Shown here: positions 8,050-18,604 of the stretch, in pieces | Numbering within the stretch: position 1 is the first letter of the stretch | How the letters are laid out: the number at the start of each line of letters is the position of its first letter | Source of the DNA: Candidatus Gastranaerophilales bacterium | GTDB lineage: Bacteria; Cyanobacteriota; Vampirovibrionia; Gastranaerophilales; Gastranaerophilaceae | DNA length: 64,000 nucleotides | Direction: 5' to 3' | Assembly: GCA_944325865.1 (NCBI GenBank) | Contig: CALVBS010000002.1 | Coordinates: forward strand, 186,001 to 250,000 | Notes under the pieces: generated by a model | Told to the model about the DNA's origin: nothing | Seen by the model: only the letters and a program-made list of their open reading frames with translations | Databases searched by the model: none | Program-made: the position numbers and the translations under genes

Positions 8050-8312
8050 TTATTTGCCGCCTTTTGTAAAGGGGGATTAAGGGGGATTTTACCGAACATG
8101 TGCTTTAGCACTCTAGTGAGGCTTAAAGGTACTCCTTCTTTTTTATTGTGCAATGCGTAGCATTGCCGTAATATCAGCATTTTTTTTTCTTTTCCGTCCA
8201 TATTCTCTTCTTGTTGCGAGGCAAAAAGAGAATATAGACAATAATAAAGCTAACATCTGAACAACTAAAAAAATTCTCCGTAACTTCGTGACACCTCTTT
8301 TATTAAAGGAGA
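8050..8312 (-). repeat. Dispersed repeat element, copy related to the tandem repeat at 25.8 kb
   Basis: Read on the minus strand, the element starts with a segment like TAATAAAAGAGGTGTCACGA and ends with GGTAAAATCCCCC ... AAAAGGCGGCAAATA. Both ends match the two ends of the 100-bp unit at 25786-25987 (AAGGGAGGTGTCACGAAG and GGTAAGAAATCCCC ... GGGGGCAAATAG). Here the middle is about 160 bp longer. It holds two hairpins: arms TCCATATTCTCTT / AAGAGAATATAGA (8196-8239), and GCAATGC-GTA-GCATTGC near 8150-8167. No transposase is present, so it resembles a MITE or another small mobile repeat. The 7825-8420 gap holds only this element, the remnant and the gyrA promoter region. Confidence 0.6.
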
Positions 8313-8420
8313 TTATCTTCATATAACATACATTATGTAACAATTATTTTAAAAATACCTTTTCAGGTGTTTTTGTGCTACAATATTGCTATAGAGTGAC
8401 TTGGAAATAAGGAGAAGATT

Positions 8421-10982
8421 TTGAGCCAGCAAAGTATGTTTGAAGACGGAAAAATAGTTCCGGTTAATATAAGAGATGAAATGAAACGTTGCTATATAGA
8501 TTACGCAATGAGTGTAATTGTAGGACGTGCTTTACCGGATGTCCGCGACGGTTTAAAACCTGTACACAGACGTATCCTTTACGCTATGAATGAACTCGGT
8601 ATGACTCCGGATAAACCGTTTAAGAAATGTGCCAGAATAGTCGGTGAAGTTCTCGGTAAATACCACCCTCACGGCGACAGTTCCGTTTATGAGGCACTTG
8701 TACGTTTGGCTCAGGACTTCAATACAAGATATTTAATAGTTGACGGCCACGGTAATTTCGGTTCCGTTGATGGTGACGGTGCAGCTGCAATGCGTTATAC
8801 AGAAGCCCGTATGCATAAAATTACGCAGTCAATGCTTGCGGATATCGATTGCGAAACAGTTGAATTTGAACCAAACTTCGACGGTTCTCTGCAGGAACCT
8901 GCAGTTTTGCCTGTAAGGCTCCCTATGCTGTTATTGAACGGATGCTCAGGTATTGCAGTCGGTATGGCAACAAACATTCCGCCGCATAACTTATCGGAAG
9001 TCGTTGACGGTACTATTGCTTTAATTGATAATCCGAATATCACTGTTACGGAATTAATGGAATATATAAAAGGCCCTGATTTTCCGACGGCTGCCACAAT
9101 TATCGGATTAAACGATATAAAACAGGCATATGAAACAGGACGCGGTTCAATTAAAATGCAAGCAGTTGCCAGCTTTGAAGAAATTGCAGGCGGCGGCGGA
9201 CGTCAGGCTCGTACGGCTATTGTAGTAACCGAAATACCTTATCAGGTTAACAAAGCAATGCTTATTGAAAAGATTGCAGAACTTGTTAAAGATCAGAGAA
9301 TTACAGGTATTTCCGATATCCGTGATGAATCAGACCGTGAAGGTATGAGAATCGTTATAGAGCTTAAACGTGACGCAAAACCGGATGTTGTCAAAAATAA
9401 TCTGTTTAAATATACACAATTAGCAACAACTTTCGGGGTAAATAACGTAGTTTTATGCGGCAAACAGCCTAGACTCCTCAACCTTAAACAGGTATTGGAA
9501 GAATTTGTTGAACACAGAGTGGAAATCGTTACAAGAAGAACTATATTCTTCTTGAAAAAAGCTAAAATCAGAGCCCACATTTTGGCAGGTTTAATCATTG
9601 CTCTCGGCTCCATTGATGAAGTTATTGAACTTATCAAAAATTCAAAAACAACAGATGATGCACGAGAAGGCTTAATGAGCAGATTCGGGCTTGATGCGGA
9701 TCAAGCTAACGCAATCCTTGAAATGCAATTAAGAAGATTGACAGGATTGGAACAGGATAAAGTTAAAGCAGAATACGACGAACTTCTCAAGAAAATCGCT
9801 GAATACGAAGATATTCTTGCAAGCCGTCAGAAAATTCTTAACATTATCAAAGCTGAATTGCTTGAAGATAAAGAAAAATACGGTGACGACAGAAAAACTC
9901 AAATTCTTCCGGAACAGGGAGAAGTAACAATAGAAGATTTAACTCCTAATACACCGATGGCAGTATTTATAACTCATCAGGGATATTTGAAACGTATTTC
10001 TCTTGATACATTTGAACGCCAGAACCGTGCAACACGCGGCAAATCAGGTATCAAAACAAAAGAAGATGATGATATTCAGCACTTCTTCACGGCAATGATG
10101 CATGACAAAGTTCTGTTCTTCTCTTCAAAAGGAACTGTTTACAGTCTGAATGTCTATGATTTCCCTGAAGGCGGCCGTCAGGCAAAAGGCCTTCCGATAA
10201 TCAATGTCCTACCGATAGATCAGGATGAAAGAATTACAGCAGTCGTTCCGGTAAGCAACTTCTCACACGAGTTGAATTTGATTATGCTTACGAAAAAAGG
10301 CTACATTAAACGTATTGAACTTGATAATTTCGTAAATATCAGACGTAACGGTATTATTGCAATCGGTCTGGAAGAAGGCGACGAATTATGCTGGGTTAAA
10401 CTTGCAACAGCAAGAGATGAAATCATTATCGGAACATCTTGCGGTATGGCAATCAGATTTCCGATTGCTGATTTGAGACCGCTTGGCAGAAGTGCAAGGG
10501 GTGTAACGTCAATGAAACTCAGAACAGGCGATGAAATTGTCGGATGCGATATTGTTCCGCAGGATTATGACGCTGATCTGCTGGTTGTAACTTCAGACGG
10601 CTTCGGAAAACGTACTAAACTGTCAGAATTTAGAACCCAGAACAGATGCGGTATCGGACTTATTGCAACCAAATTTAAATCGGCCTCATCAAGACTTGTT
10701 GCATTAACTATCGTAAAAGATTCCGATGATATTATGATGGTAACGGCAAACGGAGTTGTAACAAGACTTAATGCAGGTTCAATCAGCCGTCAGGGACGTC
10801 CGGCAACAGGAGTCAGAGCACAAAACCTTATGGATAACGATACAGTCGTATCCGTAAACAAAATAGTAAATCCTGACAATGATGAAACTATTATTAAAGA
10901 TAACGCTGCTGCTGATGCCGAGGAAAGCTCACAGGTTGAACAAACCAGTCTGCTGGATACAAACAATAATACGGAAATCTAA
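8421..10982 (+). CDS. gyrA: DNA gyrase subunit A
   Basis: 853 residues. The start is TTG with AAGGAG seven bases upstream. It has the topoisomerase IV/gyrase A winged-helix and tower domains with catalytic Tyr126 in [10 protein letters not shown], then a six-bladed C-terminal beta-pinwheel. The GyrA-box-like stretch [11 protein letters not shown] near residue 535 supports GyrA over ParC. The quinolone region reads [14 protein letters not shown], with Ser87 and Glu91 at the positions of E. coli Ser83 and Asp87, the wild-type-like state. An extended -10 (TGCTACAAT) near 8379-8387 is a possible promoter. A strong terminator follows. Confidence 0.95.
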   Translation: MSQQSMFEDGKIVPVNIRDEMKRCYIDYAMSVIVGRALPDVRDGLKPVHRRILYAMNELGMTPDKPFKKCARIVGEVLGKYHPHGDSSVYEALVRLAQDFNTRYLIVDGHGNFGSVDGDGAAAMRYTEARMHKITQSMLADIDCETVEFEPNFDGSLQEPAVLPVRLPMLLLNGCSGIAVGMATNIPPHNLSEVVDGTIALIDNPNITVTELMEYIKGPDFPTAATIIGLNDIKQAYETGRGSIKMQAVASFEEIAGGGGRQARTAIVVTEIPYQVNKAMLIEKIAELVKDQRITGISDIRDESDREGMRIVIELKRDAKPDVVKNNLFKYTQLATTFGVNNVVLCGKQPRLLNLKQVLEEFVEHRVEIVTRRTIFFLKKAKIRAHILAGLIIALGSIDEVIELIKNSKTTDDAREGLMSRFGLDADQANAILEMQLRRLTGLEQDKVKAEYDELLKKIAEYEDILASRQKILNIIKAELLEDKEKYGDDRKTQILPEQGEVTIEDLTPNTPMAVFITHQGYLKRISLDTFERQNRATRGKSGIKTKEDDDIQHFFTAMMHDKVLFFSSKGTVYSLNVYDFPEGGRQAKGLPIINVLPIDQDERITAVVPVSNFSHELNLIMLTKKGYIKRIELDNFVNIRRNGIIAIGLEEGDELCWVKLATARDEIIIGTSCGMAIRFPIADLRPLGRSARGVTSMKLRTGDEIVGCDIVPQDYDADLLVVTSDGFGKRTKLSEFRTQNRCGIGLIATKFKSASSRLVALTIVKDSDDIMMVTANGVVTRLNAGSISRQGRPATGVRAQNLMDNDTVVSVNKIVNPDNDETIIKDNAAADAEESSQVEQTSLLDTNNNTEI

Positions 10983-11000
10983 TAAATTTATTTTATATCA

Positions 11001-11030
11001 AAAAACGGGATTTAAATAATCCCGTTTTTG
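11001..11030 (+). terminator. Intrinsic terminator after gyrA
   Basis: AAAAACGGGATT and AATCCCGTTTTT pair around a short AT loop and are followed by TGTTTT. Located 18 nt after the gyrA stop. Confidence 0.85.
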
Positions 11031-11157
11031 TTTTATATCAAAGCAGCTGCCACAATAGATTTATTAGTAACGTAATAAACTATTAGTAAATAAATATAAA
11101 ATTATTGTCATAGGAATATATTTCCACTATAATTTTTTCAGGGAATGTGAGGTGTGT

Positions 11158-12399
11158 ATGAATTTAGAAAATATAAAAAAAGTTGATCAGCTTGTCGCAG
11201 AACAGATTGAGTTGGAATTGAAAAGACAACAGGAAACAATAGAGCTTATTGCAAGCGAAAATATAACTTCAAAAGCAGTTATGGAGGCTGCGGGAAGCGT
11301 TTTAACCAACAAATATGCAGAAGGAAAACCTCACAAAAGATTTTATAACGGCTGCGAACACGTTGATGTGATAGAAGAACTGGCTCAAAAAAGGGCATGC
11401 GAGCTTTTCGGGGTTGACCATGCCAATGTTCAGCCGCACAGCGGTGCACAGGCGAATATGGCTGTGTTTATGTACTGCTTAAAACCGGGTGATAAAGTTC
11501 TGGGTATGGATTTGTCAAACGGCGGTCACCTTTCTCACGGTTCACCGGTGAATTTTTCAGGATTGTATTTTGATGTGAAAAGTTATGGTGTTGATGAAGA
11601 CGGTAATATCGACTATGACAATGTAAGAGAAATGGCTCATGAACATAAACCTAAGCTTATTATCTGCGGAGCCAGCAATTATTCAAAAATAATTGATTTT
11701 AAAAAGTTCAGAGAAATTGCCGATGAAGTCGGAGCCTATCTGCTTGCGGATATCGCTCATATTGCAGGTCTTGTTGTTGCGGGTCTTCATCCGTCGCCTG
11801 CACCTTATGCGGATTTTGTGACAACTACTACCCACAAATCCCTGAGAGGCCCGAGAGGCGGTATTACTATGTGCAAAGCGGAACACGCTGCAGGTATTGA
11901 TAAGGCTATATTTCCCGGAATTCAGGGAGGGCCTCTGGAACACATTATCGCCGCTAAAGCGGTTGCTCTTCTTGAGGCTTCAAAACCTGAGTTTAAAGAA
12001 TATGCAAAACAGATTATTAAAAATGCAAAAGCTCTTGCACAGGGGCTTATGGATGAAGGCATGGATATAGTGGGCGGCATGACTGAAAACCACCTTATGA
12101 CACTAGATTTGAGAAGAACGGGTAAGACCGGAAAAGATATGGCGAATGTTCTGGAAAAAGTCGGCATTACCGCAAATAAAAATACTGTTCCGAATGATCC
12201 GCAGAGTCCGTTTGTAACCTCGGGTATCAGACTCGGAACCCCTGCCGTTACAACAAGAGGTTTTAAAGAAGATGATATGGTAGAAGTTGCAAAAATTATT
12301 GCCTCGGCTATCTATGCATCTGATAATGAAACAGGTCTGCAGAACCTGAGAGAACGTTCTCTTAAACTCTGTAAAAAATATCCGCTCTATGCAGATTAA
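11158..12399 (+). CDS. glyA: Serine hydroxymethyltransferase
   Basis: 413 residues. PLP enzyme that interconverts serine and glycine and charges tetrahydrofolate with a one-carbon unit. Landmarks: [51 protein letters not shown], and [14 protein letters not shown] with the PLP lysine. The first ATG (11158) follows GAGGTG; an in-frame GTG two codons upstream is possible. The 122-nt leader after the gyrA terminator shows no riboswitch I can recognise. It is followed after 33 nt by the WecA-like gene, so co-transcription is possible. Confidence 0.95.
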   Translation: MNLENIKKVDQLVAEQIELELKRQQETIELIASENITSKAVMEAAGSVLTNKYAEGKPHKRFYNGCEHVDVIEELAQKRACELFGVDHANVQPHSGAQANMAVFMYCLKPGDKVLGMDLSNGGHLSHGSPVNFSGLYFDVKSYGVDEDGNIDYDNVREMAHEHKPKLIICGASNYSKIIDFKKFREIADEVGAYLLADIAHIAGLVVAGLHPSPAPYADFVTTTTHKSLRGPRGGITMCKAEHAAGIDKAIFPGIQGGPLEHIIAAKAVALLEASKPEFKEYAKQIIKNAKALAQGLMDEGMDIVGGMTENHLMTLDLRRTGKTGKDMANVLEKVGITANKNTVPNDPQSPFVTSGIRLGTPAVTTRGFKEDDMVEVAKIIASAIYASDNETGLQNLRERSLKLCKKYPLYAD

Positions 12400-12432
12400 A
12401 AAAATAAATATCAATAAAAGGATAAATCAGGG

Positions 12433-13470
12433 ATGATTATTAAATTAACACACGCCCACATTATAGGCACAATAATAGCATACATTTTCGGAGTATTTTT
12501 AGTACCGCTTGTAATAAATTTTTCAAAAAAAGAAGGACTTGTGGATCTGCCAAATGAACGAAAAATTCACACAACTCCGATATCAAGAATAGGCGGTGTG
12601 GCAATCTGGACAAGCACAATGCTGACATTTTTGTGTCTGGTATTCCTAAGTTATTATCCCTACGGAAGTTTGCTTTCGGGAATTCTTCTCGGAAGCTCTT
12701 TAATGTTTTTACTGGGACTTGTTGATGATATATACAATCTCGATGCAAAATTCAAGCTTTTTATACAAATTTCAATAGCAACACTTGTTTATCTGCTTGG
12801 AGTTCAAATTAATACTGTTCCGTTTTTCGGCGGAATAGATTTGGGATTCTGGTCATATCCGATAACATTATTGTGGATTGTTGGTATCAGTAATGCCTTA
12901 AACTTTATAGACGGAGTGGACGGTCTTGCCGGTTCTGTCACAACTGTCAATGCAATAACCCTTGCAATAATAGCAGTAGCAATGACACCTCCAAACCCGA
13001 TTATTGCCCTTGTAGGATTTATACTTGCAGGCTCAATGCTAGCATTTCTGACTTATAATTTTAATCCGGCTAAAATATTTATGGGGGACAGCGGTGCTTT
13101 ATTTTCGGGCTTTTTACTGGCAACAATTTCAATAACCGGAGTTATGAAAGCCGCCACATTTGCAATCATGCTACCGTTTGTAGTGCTGGCCGTACCGATT
13201 ATGGATATTACTTATTCTTCTTTAAGAAGAATTTCAAAAGGTAAATCCCCGTTTGTTGCAGATGCTGAGCATATCCATCATAAACTTCTCCATGCCGGTT
13301 TTTCACAGAAAAAAACCGTTGTAATACTGACATCTGTTGCAATAATTGCAGGAGCCTTAGCAACACTGTTTATGGGTGAAAATACAATAAAACACTACTT
13401 TACATACATTATAGCCCTTGTTATCGTAATGTTGTTACTAAACTTCATCAAGGTATTGACAAAAAAATAA
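12433..13470 (+). CDS. WecA/TagO/MraY-family undecaprenyl-phosphate sugar-1-phosphate transferase
   Basis: 345 residues and about ten to eleven membrane segments. It has the family's acidic and basic cytoplasmic motifs: GLVDDIYNLD (around 95-104), NALNFIDGVDGLAG (around 154-167), GDSGALF, and the HIHH histidine motif (around 279-282). The HIHH and short length place it with the WecA/TagO branch, which transfers GlcNAc-1-phosphate to undecaprenyl phosphate and starts O-antigen, common antigen or teichoic-type polymers. It is not MraY by these motifs. The acceptor pathway is unknown because no other polymer genes are adjacent. Confidence 0.87.
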   Translation: MIIKLTHAHIIGTIIAYIFGVFLVPLVINFSKKEGLVDLPNERKIHTTPISRIGGVAIWTSTMLTFLCLVFLSYYPYGSLLSGILLGSSLMFLLGLVDDIYNLDAKFKLFIQISIATLVYLLGVQINTVPFFGGIDLGFWSYPITLLWIVGISNALNFIDGVDGLAGSVTTVNAITLAIIAVAMTPPNPIIALVGFILAGSMLAFLTYNFNPAKIFMGDSGALFSGFLLATISITGVMKAATFAIMLPFVVLAVPIMDITYSSLRRISKGKSPFVADAEHIHHKLLHAGFSQKKTVVILTSVAIIAGALATLFMGENTIKHYFTYIIALVIVMLLLNFIKVLTKK

Positions 13471-13668
13471 TTATATGATATTATTTGATGTGGATTTGAT
13501 TACTCAGTTTTAGGTAGTTTATTAAGGATTATTTAAAATATTTAAGTGCAAATTCGCCTATATATACTTCGATTAAGACTTTATAAATTTCATATTTAAA
13601 AGCCTTAATGAGCAGGTGTATGTGGACATATTCACGAGGCACATTAGTTAAGTAAAGGTTTATTAACT

Positions 13669-14202
13669 ATGCAAGTAAATTCTATTCAAAAAAATGAACA
13701 AAAAGGTACTTTTCCGACTATTTTAAAATCCACTGCCGTCGGATGTTTGGCAGGTTATGCAGCAAAATATATGCTGCCGTTAACCGATGAAGAAATGGAT
13801 AATGAGTACAAAGAAACTGTTAAGTTAATCAGAACTCATACCAATAAAACAAAGAGCAAATATCTTGATGAAATAAAAAATATTCCGAATAAAACTCTTG
13901 CTCAGGATACTTTCGTCAAGATGCTTGATGTGACAAAAGAAGAAGGCCTAAATAGCACACAGAAAGCATTTAAGATGAAAAATATTGTTAAAAAGGCCAA
14001 ATTGTCCGAGTCAGATTCAGCTCAACTCAGCTTTATGCTGAAAAATATAAATTCTAAAGCTAAAGCTCTTACCGGAAGATACATAAAAGCTTATGAGGGT
14101 GTCCTGAAACAGAACAGACCACTTTCCTGGCTTCTTGTTCCGGGTGCTGTAATAGGTTTTTCAGTAGGGCTGGCAAAAAATATTATTAAATCAGAATCTT
14201 AA
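13669..14202 (+). CDS. Hypothetical protein with terminal hydrophobic segments
   Basis: 177 residues, unknown family. The N-terminus (MQVNSIQKNEQKGTF) is followed by a Gly/Ala-rich hydrophobic stretch (18-38) and a long charged helical middle; a second hydrophobic segment (about 150-170) closes the protein. Small proteins of this build are common in the lineage I infer. The 198-nt region upstream contains no ORF I can support. A terminator follows. Confidence 0.65.
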   Translation: MQVNSIQKNEQKGTFPTILKSTAVGCLAGYAAKYMLPLTDEEMDNEYKETVKLIRTHTNKTKSKYLDEIKNIPNKTLAQDTFVKMLDVTKEEGLNSTQKAFKMKNIVKKAKLSESDSAQLSFMLKNINSKAKALTGRYIKAYEGVLKQNRPLSWLLVPGAVIGFSVGLAKNIIKSES

Positions 14203-14238
14203 TATATGAGTTTGCATACATTATTTTCTGAACTTTCA

Positions 14239-14277
14239 AAGAGGTATTCCAATCCCACCAGGAGTATCTCTTATTTT
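14239..14277 (+). terminator. Intrinsic terminator after the 13.7 kb hypothetical gene
   Basis: AAGAGGTATTCC and GGAGTATCTCTT form a 12-bp stem with two G-U pairs and a 10-nt loop, followed by ATTTTTTA. Confidence 0.75.
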
Positions 14278-14297
14278 TTACACATACTAATTACAAT

Positions 14298-15086
14298 TTA
14301 TTTATTAAACATATCAGCACGCTCTGCTTTAATCTTTGATATTGTTTCCGGATAATTACCGGAGGTTAAGTCTCCTACCGATTTATAAAGATGCAAAATT
14401 GCATTTTGAATATTGTCACTGTTCATTGAAACCATATCGCATGCCATTTCTTCATTTGAAAGTGCAAGACGGGTCATATCCCTGAATCCGCTTGAGGCCA
14501 TATCCAGTGCAAGAGAATTGTCTTTTACAGAAAGAAATAATGCTTGAGCCAGAACCATAGGCATATGCGAAATCATTGCAGCAGCCTTATCATGTTCTTC
14601 GGGAGTGGTTATTATAGGAGTAGCTCCCAATTTCTCTATCAGAGAAATAAGCTCTTTTGTTCCTGAAGGCAACAGATAACCCGTAGCTTCACTATAAGTA
14701 GTCTTAGGTGTCAAAACCCATTTTGCACCTTTAAACAATCCCTCCATAGAACTTTCAAAACCCTTGTTTTCTGTTCCTGCCATAGGATGAGACGGAATAA
14801 ATCTGTAAGGTCTTTCTTTTTCTGATACAAATTTTTTCAAACTGCATACATCTGTTACAATAGTTTCCGGTCTCAAAACAGTTTCAAGCTTATCAAGAAT
14901 TTCAAGCGTTTTATTCATCGCAGAACATACAAAGACAATATCACAAGTTTTTAACACCTCATAATCTTTGCATATGTGTTCACCGGATTGTGATTGGGAT
15001 ATACCTATTGTATTAACCCCCAGACGTAATAAATCCTTAAATATAGAACCACCTATGAGACCAAGTCCAATTACTCCAACATCCAT
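14298..15086 (-). CDS. tyrA: Prephenate (or arogenate) dehydrogenase, TyrA family
   Basis: 262 residues. An N-terminal Rossmann motif GVIGLGLIGGSI (4-15) binds NAD(P). SHPMAGTENKGFESS (around 98-112) is the conserved substrate and catalytic region of prephenate dehydrogenases, followed by the helical C-terminal dimer domain. No ACT domain is attached. The enzyme performs the oxidative decarboxylation on the way to tyrosine. Cofactor and exact substrate (prephenate or arogenate) cannot be told from the sequence by eye. It stands alone, minus strand, 85 nt upstream of the proA 3' end. Confidence 0.87.
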   Translation of the reverse strand: MDVGVIGLGLIGGSIFKDLLRLGVNTIGISQSQSGEHICKDYEVLKTCDIVFVCSAMNKTLEILDKLETVLRPETIVTDVCSLKKFVSEKERPYRFIPSHPMAGTENKGFESSMEGLFKGAKWVLTPKTTYSEATGYLLPSGTKELISLIEKLGATPIITTPEEHDKAAAMISHMPMVLAQALFLSVKDNSLALDMASSGFRDMTRLALSNEEMACDMVSMNSDNIQNAILHLYKSVGDLTSGNYPETISKIKAERADMFNK

Positions 15087-15171
15087 AATAAATTCTCCTG
15101 TGGGTCTATTATATATTATTTTTTTATATTTGCAAAGCGTTAATTTGTATATATTTATTACATAAATTGTT

Positions 15172-16422
15172 TTAATTTAAATCTTTATGGGTAAATTTTC
15201 TGCCGCCGCCTATATAATCCGCAACAATCTGTCCGTTTCCTATAAGCTTATATTTATAAATCGTAAGCCCTTCGATACCTACAGGACCGCGGGCGTGAAT
15301 CTTATTTGTAGAAATACCTACCTCTGCCCCGAAACCATATCTGTAACCGTCTGCAAAACGTGTAGAAGCATTCATATAAACCCCTGCAGAATCTACACGG
15401 TTCATAAACTTTTCCCCGTTTGCAGCATCTCTGGTGATAATACAATCAGTATGCCCTGAGCCAAAAGTGTTAATATGGTTTATTGCTTCTTCCATAGTAT
15501 CAACATATTTAAATGCAAGAATTTTATCACCGTATTCAACAGACCAGTTATCAGGCATATAATTTAATTTAATTTCAGCAAGCTGCAATGCTGCAAGGAG
15601 TTTTTCTTTATAAGGAAAACCGCCGTGAATTAACAAAGTTTCAACAGAATTACAAGCACTTGGATATTGTGTTTTAGAATCTATAATAATTTTTTCCGCC
15701 ATTTCCAAATCAGCACTTTCATCCACAAAAATATGGCATATTCCGTCAGCATGTCCGAGAACAGGAATTTTTGTATTTTCTTTAATATATTTTACAAGCG
15801 AACTTCCGCCCCGCGGAATAATAAGATTAATATATTTATCGCATGCAAGCATCTGCCCTACATCTTCACGTGTGTAAACCTGCTGCAAAACATTTTTCGG
15901 GAATTTTTTTACTTTTGCAAGTGCCGAATTTATAACAGAAAAAATTTTCCTGTTAGTATTTTTCGCCTCTTTCCCGCCTTTCAAAATAACTGCATTAGCA
16001 GATTTAATTGCAAGAGCTGAAATTTGAGCTATTACATCCGGTCTTGCTTCAAATATAATTCCGAGAACTCCAATCGGACAAGAAATTTTATAAAGCAAAA
16101 GCCCTTTATCAAGCTCACGCACAAAAAGTTTTTTGTTAACAGGATCAGGCAGTGCAGCGACATCACGAATACCCTGAATCATATCATGCATTTTATTTTC
16201 ATCAAGCTTAAGTCTGTTGAAAACGGATTTAGGCATTTCACCCCACTCAACATACTTGGCAGAAGCATCCAAATCTTCTTTATTTGCCGCAAAAATCTCT
16301 TCTTTACGTGTTTCCAATTCCTCTGCAATTTTAAGCAAAGCTCTGTTTCTGACAGCAATTTCAACATCAGCAATTTCTAAAGAAGCAGCTTTTGCGGTTT
16401 GGGCGATTTTAATAAAATCCAT
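15172..16422 (-). CDS. proA: Gamma-glutamyl phosphate reductase
   Basis: 416 residues of the aldehyde dehydrogenase fold. ProA reduces gamma-glutamyl phosphate to the semialdehyde, the second step of proline synthesis. Landmarks: IGVLGIIFEARPDV (around 117-130), ILKGGKEA, LIIPRGGSSLV, and the catalytic Cys in QYPSACNSVETLL (around 255). Length matches the family. It starts 9 nt after the proB stop, so proB and proA form an operon. Confidence 0.94.
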   Translation of the reverse strand: MDFIKIAQTAKAASLEIADVEIAVRNRALLKIAEELETRKEEIFAANKEDLDASAKYVEWGEMPKSVFNRLKLDENKMHDMIQGIRDVAALPDPVNKKLFVRELDKGLLLYKISCPIGVLGIIFEARPDVIAQISALAIKSANAVILKGGKEAKNTNRKIFSVINSALAKVKKFPKNVLQQVYTREDVGQMLACDKYINLIIPRGGSSLVKYIKENTKIPVLGHADGICHIFVDESADLEMAEKIIIDSKTQYPSACNSVETLLIHGGFPYKEKLLAALQLAEIKLNYMPDNWSVEYGDKILAFKYVDTMEEAINHINTFGSGHTDCIITRDAANGEKFMNRVDSAGVYMNASTRFADGYRYGFGAEVGISTNKIHARGPVGIEGLTIYKYKLIGNGQIVADYIGGGRKFTHKDLN

Positions 16423-16431
16423 GATTTCTCC

Positions 16432-17574
16432 TTATAAGATAGTAATATTATCTCTGGTTATAATAGCATCATAATTCTTGAAATTCAAAATTTTCATAAT
16501 ATCATCCGAATGACTGCCCATAACTTTTTTGCAAGATTCCGAGTCATAATTTACAATACCTCTTGCAAATTCGTTATCATTCTCATCGAGAATGGAAATG
16601 ACATCACCTTTTGAAAATTCATTAATAACATCAACAACTCCGATTGGCAGCAGACTTTTAGTTTTCTCAACAAGAGCTTTCTTAGCCCCGTTATTAACCT
16701 TAATTTTTCCAATAATATTTGTGGCATAACCAATCCAGCGTTTTTTATCGGAAAGGCCTTCATTTTGCGGAAGAAACATCGTACCGTATTCTTCGCCGTC
16801 AAAAACTTTTCTTATAATATACGGAGTTTTGCCGTTAGCGATTAACACTTTACCGCCGAAGCGAGTAACCATCTGTGCGGCTTTAAGTTTTGTTCTCATA
16901 CCGCCTCTTCCGCCTTCAGAGGCATCCGTTCCGAGGGTTAAGATTTCTTCTGTTACTTCCGGCACTTCATTTATAATTTTTGCATCCGGATTATCCTTCG
17001 GGTTTTTATCAAATAAACCGTCAACATCCGATAAAATAACAAGCAAATCCGCATCAAGTTCACTCGCAACAAGTGCTGAAAGTTTATCATTATCAGAAAA
17101 ACATACCTGCATTTTTTCATAACGCGGAGCAATTTCAACATTTGAGACAGTATCGTTTTGATTTATAATAGGAACAGTTCCAAGTTCAAGAAGCTTATTA
17201 AGTGTTGTTCGCAAGCTAAGGTATCTTGTTCTTATACCGAAATCATCTTCAGTCAAAAGAATCTGAGCTGCAACAAGATTATATGTGTCAAACCCGTTCT
17301 CATAAATAGACATCAGCTTACTTTGTCCTATAGCAGCACAGGCCTGCTTAAGAGCCGTACCTTTTGTGCCTTCAAGCCCCAGACGTTTTTTCCCGAGTCC
17401 AACAGCACCTGAAGTAATAACGATAACTTCTTTCCCTGCTTTTACAAGGTGTGCAATATCCTCAATAAAAGAATATATTCTCGGCAATGAAACATAACCG
17501 TCCTCACCTCTCAAAACATTTGTACCAAACTTAAAAACAATACGTTTTGTGTTAATAAAATCTTGTCTTTCCAT
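16432..17574 (-). CDS. proB: Glutamate 5-kinase with PUA domain
   Basis: 380 residues from the ATG at 17574. The amino acid kinase domain (about 1-260) has IVFKFGTNVL, VITSGAVGLGKKRLG, INQNDTVS and GGMRTKLKAA; a PUA domain follows (about 275-370). ProB phosphorylates glutamate in the first, usually proline-inhibited, step of proline synthesis. Two in-frame upstream ATGs exist, but the perfect TATAAT at 17581-17586 lies six bases before the 17574 ATG, so this start with a leaderless mRNA is the best fit. It is divergent from the ROK kinase gene. Confidence 0.92.
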   Translation of the reverse strand: MERQDFINTKRIVFKFGTNVLRGEDGYVSLPRIYSFIEDIAHLVKAGKEVIVITSGAVGLGKKRLGLEGTKGTALKQACAAIGQSKLMSIYENGFDTYNLVAAQILLTEDDFGIRTRYLSLRTTLNKLLELGTVPIINQNDTVSNVEIAPRYEKMQVCFSDNDKLSALVASELDADLLVILSDVDGLFDKNPKDNPDAKIINEVPEVTEEILTLGTDASEGGRGGMRTKLKAAQMVTRFGGKVLIANGKTPYIIRKVFDGEEYGTMFLPQNEGLSDKKRWIGYATNIIGKIKVNNGAKKALVEKTKSLLPIGVVDVINEFSKGDVISILDENDNEFARGIVNYDSESCKKVMGSHSDDIMKILNFKNYDAIITRDNITIL

Positions 17575-17580
17575 ATTTTG

Positions 17581-17637
17581 ATTATACATCAAAAACGGCA
17601 TTTATGTATTTACGCGGATAAATTTTTATTATATATT
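17581..17637. promoter_or_regulatory. Divergent, predicted leaderless promoters of proB and the ROK kinase
   Basis: Minus strand: TATAAT (17586-17581) sits 6 nt before the proB ATG, with a weak AATACA -35 at 18 nt. Plus strand: TTTACG (17609-17614), 17 nt, TATATT (17632-17637), 6 nt, then the ATG at 17644. The two -35 regions meet in the middle of a 69-bp gap, and neither gene has a Shine-Dalgarno. Confidence 0.5.
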
Positions 17638-17643
17638 ATTTTT

Positions 17644-18603
17644 ATGAAAAAGTATTCGATAGGAATTGATTTAGGCGGAACAAAGATTCTTCTTGCACTT
17701 GTTGATAAATTTAGCGGAGAAGTTGTTCTTTCGGTAAAGAAGAAGACAAGAAAAGAAAAAGGTCCCGAAAAGATTATGAGTAAAATGATTGACGGGATAG
17801 AAGAACTTCTTGAGGATAGCGGAGCCGGTATTGACGAAATCAGTTCAATAGGTGTGGGTGCTGCAGGGCAGATTGACAGAGAGCACGGTATTTTAATCGG
17901 GGCTCCGAATCTTGACTGTTTTGATTTGAATATAAAACAACAAATACAAAGTCACTTTGATATACCTGTATATGTGGGAAATGATGTTGAAATAGCAGCA
18001 TTAGGCGAGATGAAATTCGGTGCGGCAAAGGGTTGTGACGATTTTGTCTGTGTTTTTGTCGGAACCGGAGTCGGGTCTGCGATTGTTAAAAACGGAACAA
18101 TAATCCACGGTGCAACCGGCACAGCCGGCGAAATCGGGCATATTATAGTTGACCTGAACGGACGTCAGTGTAACTGCGGAGCTCACGGTTGTCTGGAGGC
18201 TTATGCATCCCGTTCTGCTATTGAAAAAAGAATAGAAGGTGCATTAAGAAAAGGCCGTCATTCGGCAATTCTTGATTATATGGAATCAGGAAAACCTATT
18301 ACTTCAAGCATGATTGAAAAATCTATAGAGCGGGAAGATGAACTTGTTACGCAGTGTGTTACAGAAGCCTCGGAATATCTTTCCGGCGGCATTGCAAGTA
18401 TTATTAATTTTATAAATCCGAAACTTATTGTTCTTGGAGGCGGACTTATTGAGGCTGTAGATTTCTTTTACCGGAATACGATAAAAAAGGCCAGATCAAA
18501 ATCCCTTCCTGTGCCTGCAACAAAAATTGAATTTAAAAAAGCTGCACTTGGTGACTTCTCAGGAGTTATAGGTGCCGCATTTTTAGAAGAAAGAGATTAT
18601 TAA
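17644..18603 (+). CDS. ROK-family sugar kinase (glucokinase-like)
   Basis: 319 residues. ATP-binding IGIDLGGTKI at residues 5-14, the ROK signature region GTGVGSAIV ... GTAGEIGHIIVD, and the zinc-type cysteine motif CNCGAHGCLEAYAS (around 179-192). ROK members with this motif are mostly glucokinases or N-acetylhexosamine kinases; the exact sugar cannot be set here. The start is the ATG at 17644; further upstream the frame runs into the divergent proB promoter. Followed by the GT9 gene with one base between stop and start. Confidence 0.87.
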   Translation: MKKYSIGIDLGGTKILLALVDKFSGEVVLSVKKKTRKEKGPEKIMSKMIDGIEELLEDSGAGIDEISSIGVGAAGQIDREHGILIGAPNLDCFDLNIKQQIQSHFDIPVYVGNDVEIAALGEMKFGAAKGCDDFVCVFVGTGVGSAIVKNGTIIHGATGTAGEIGHIIVDLNGRQCNCGAHGCLEAYASRSAIEKRIEGALRKGRHSAILDYMESGKPITSSMIEKSIEREDELVTQCVTEASEYLSGGIASIINFINPKLIVLGGGLIEAVDFFYRNTIKKARSKSLPVPATKIEFKKAALGDFSGVIGAAFLEERDY

Positions 18604-18604
18604 A

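Noticed and set aside
8143-8343. 66-codon minus-strand ORF with a hydrophobic stretch
   Set aside because: Its first third is the translation of the dispersed repeat (the words GVTK come from GGTGTCACGAAG) and the rest runs through hairpins; no good ribosome binding site. I treat it as part of the repeat.
8660-8700. Possible fluoroquinolone-resistance change in GyrA
   Set aside because: Ser and Glu are at the two key positions, which is the common susceptible state in many bacteria.
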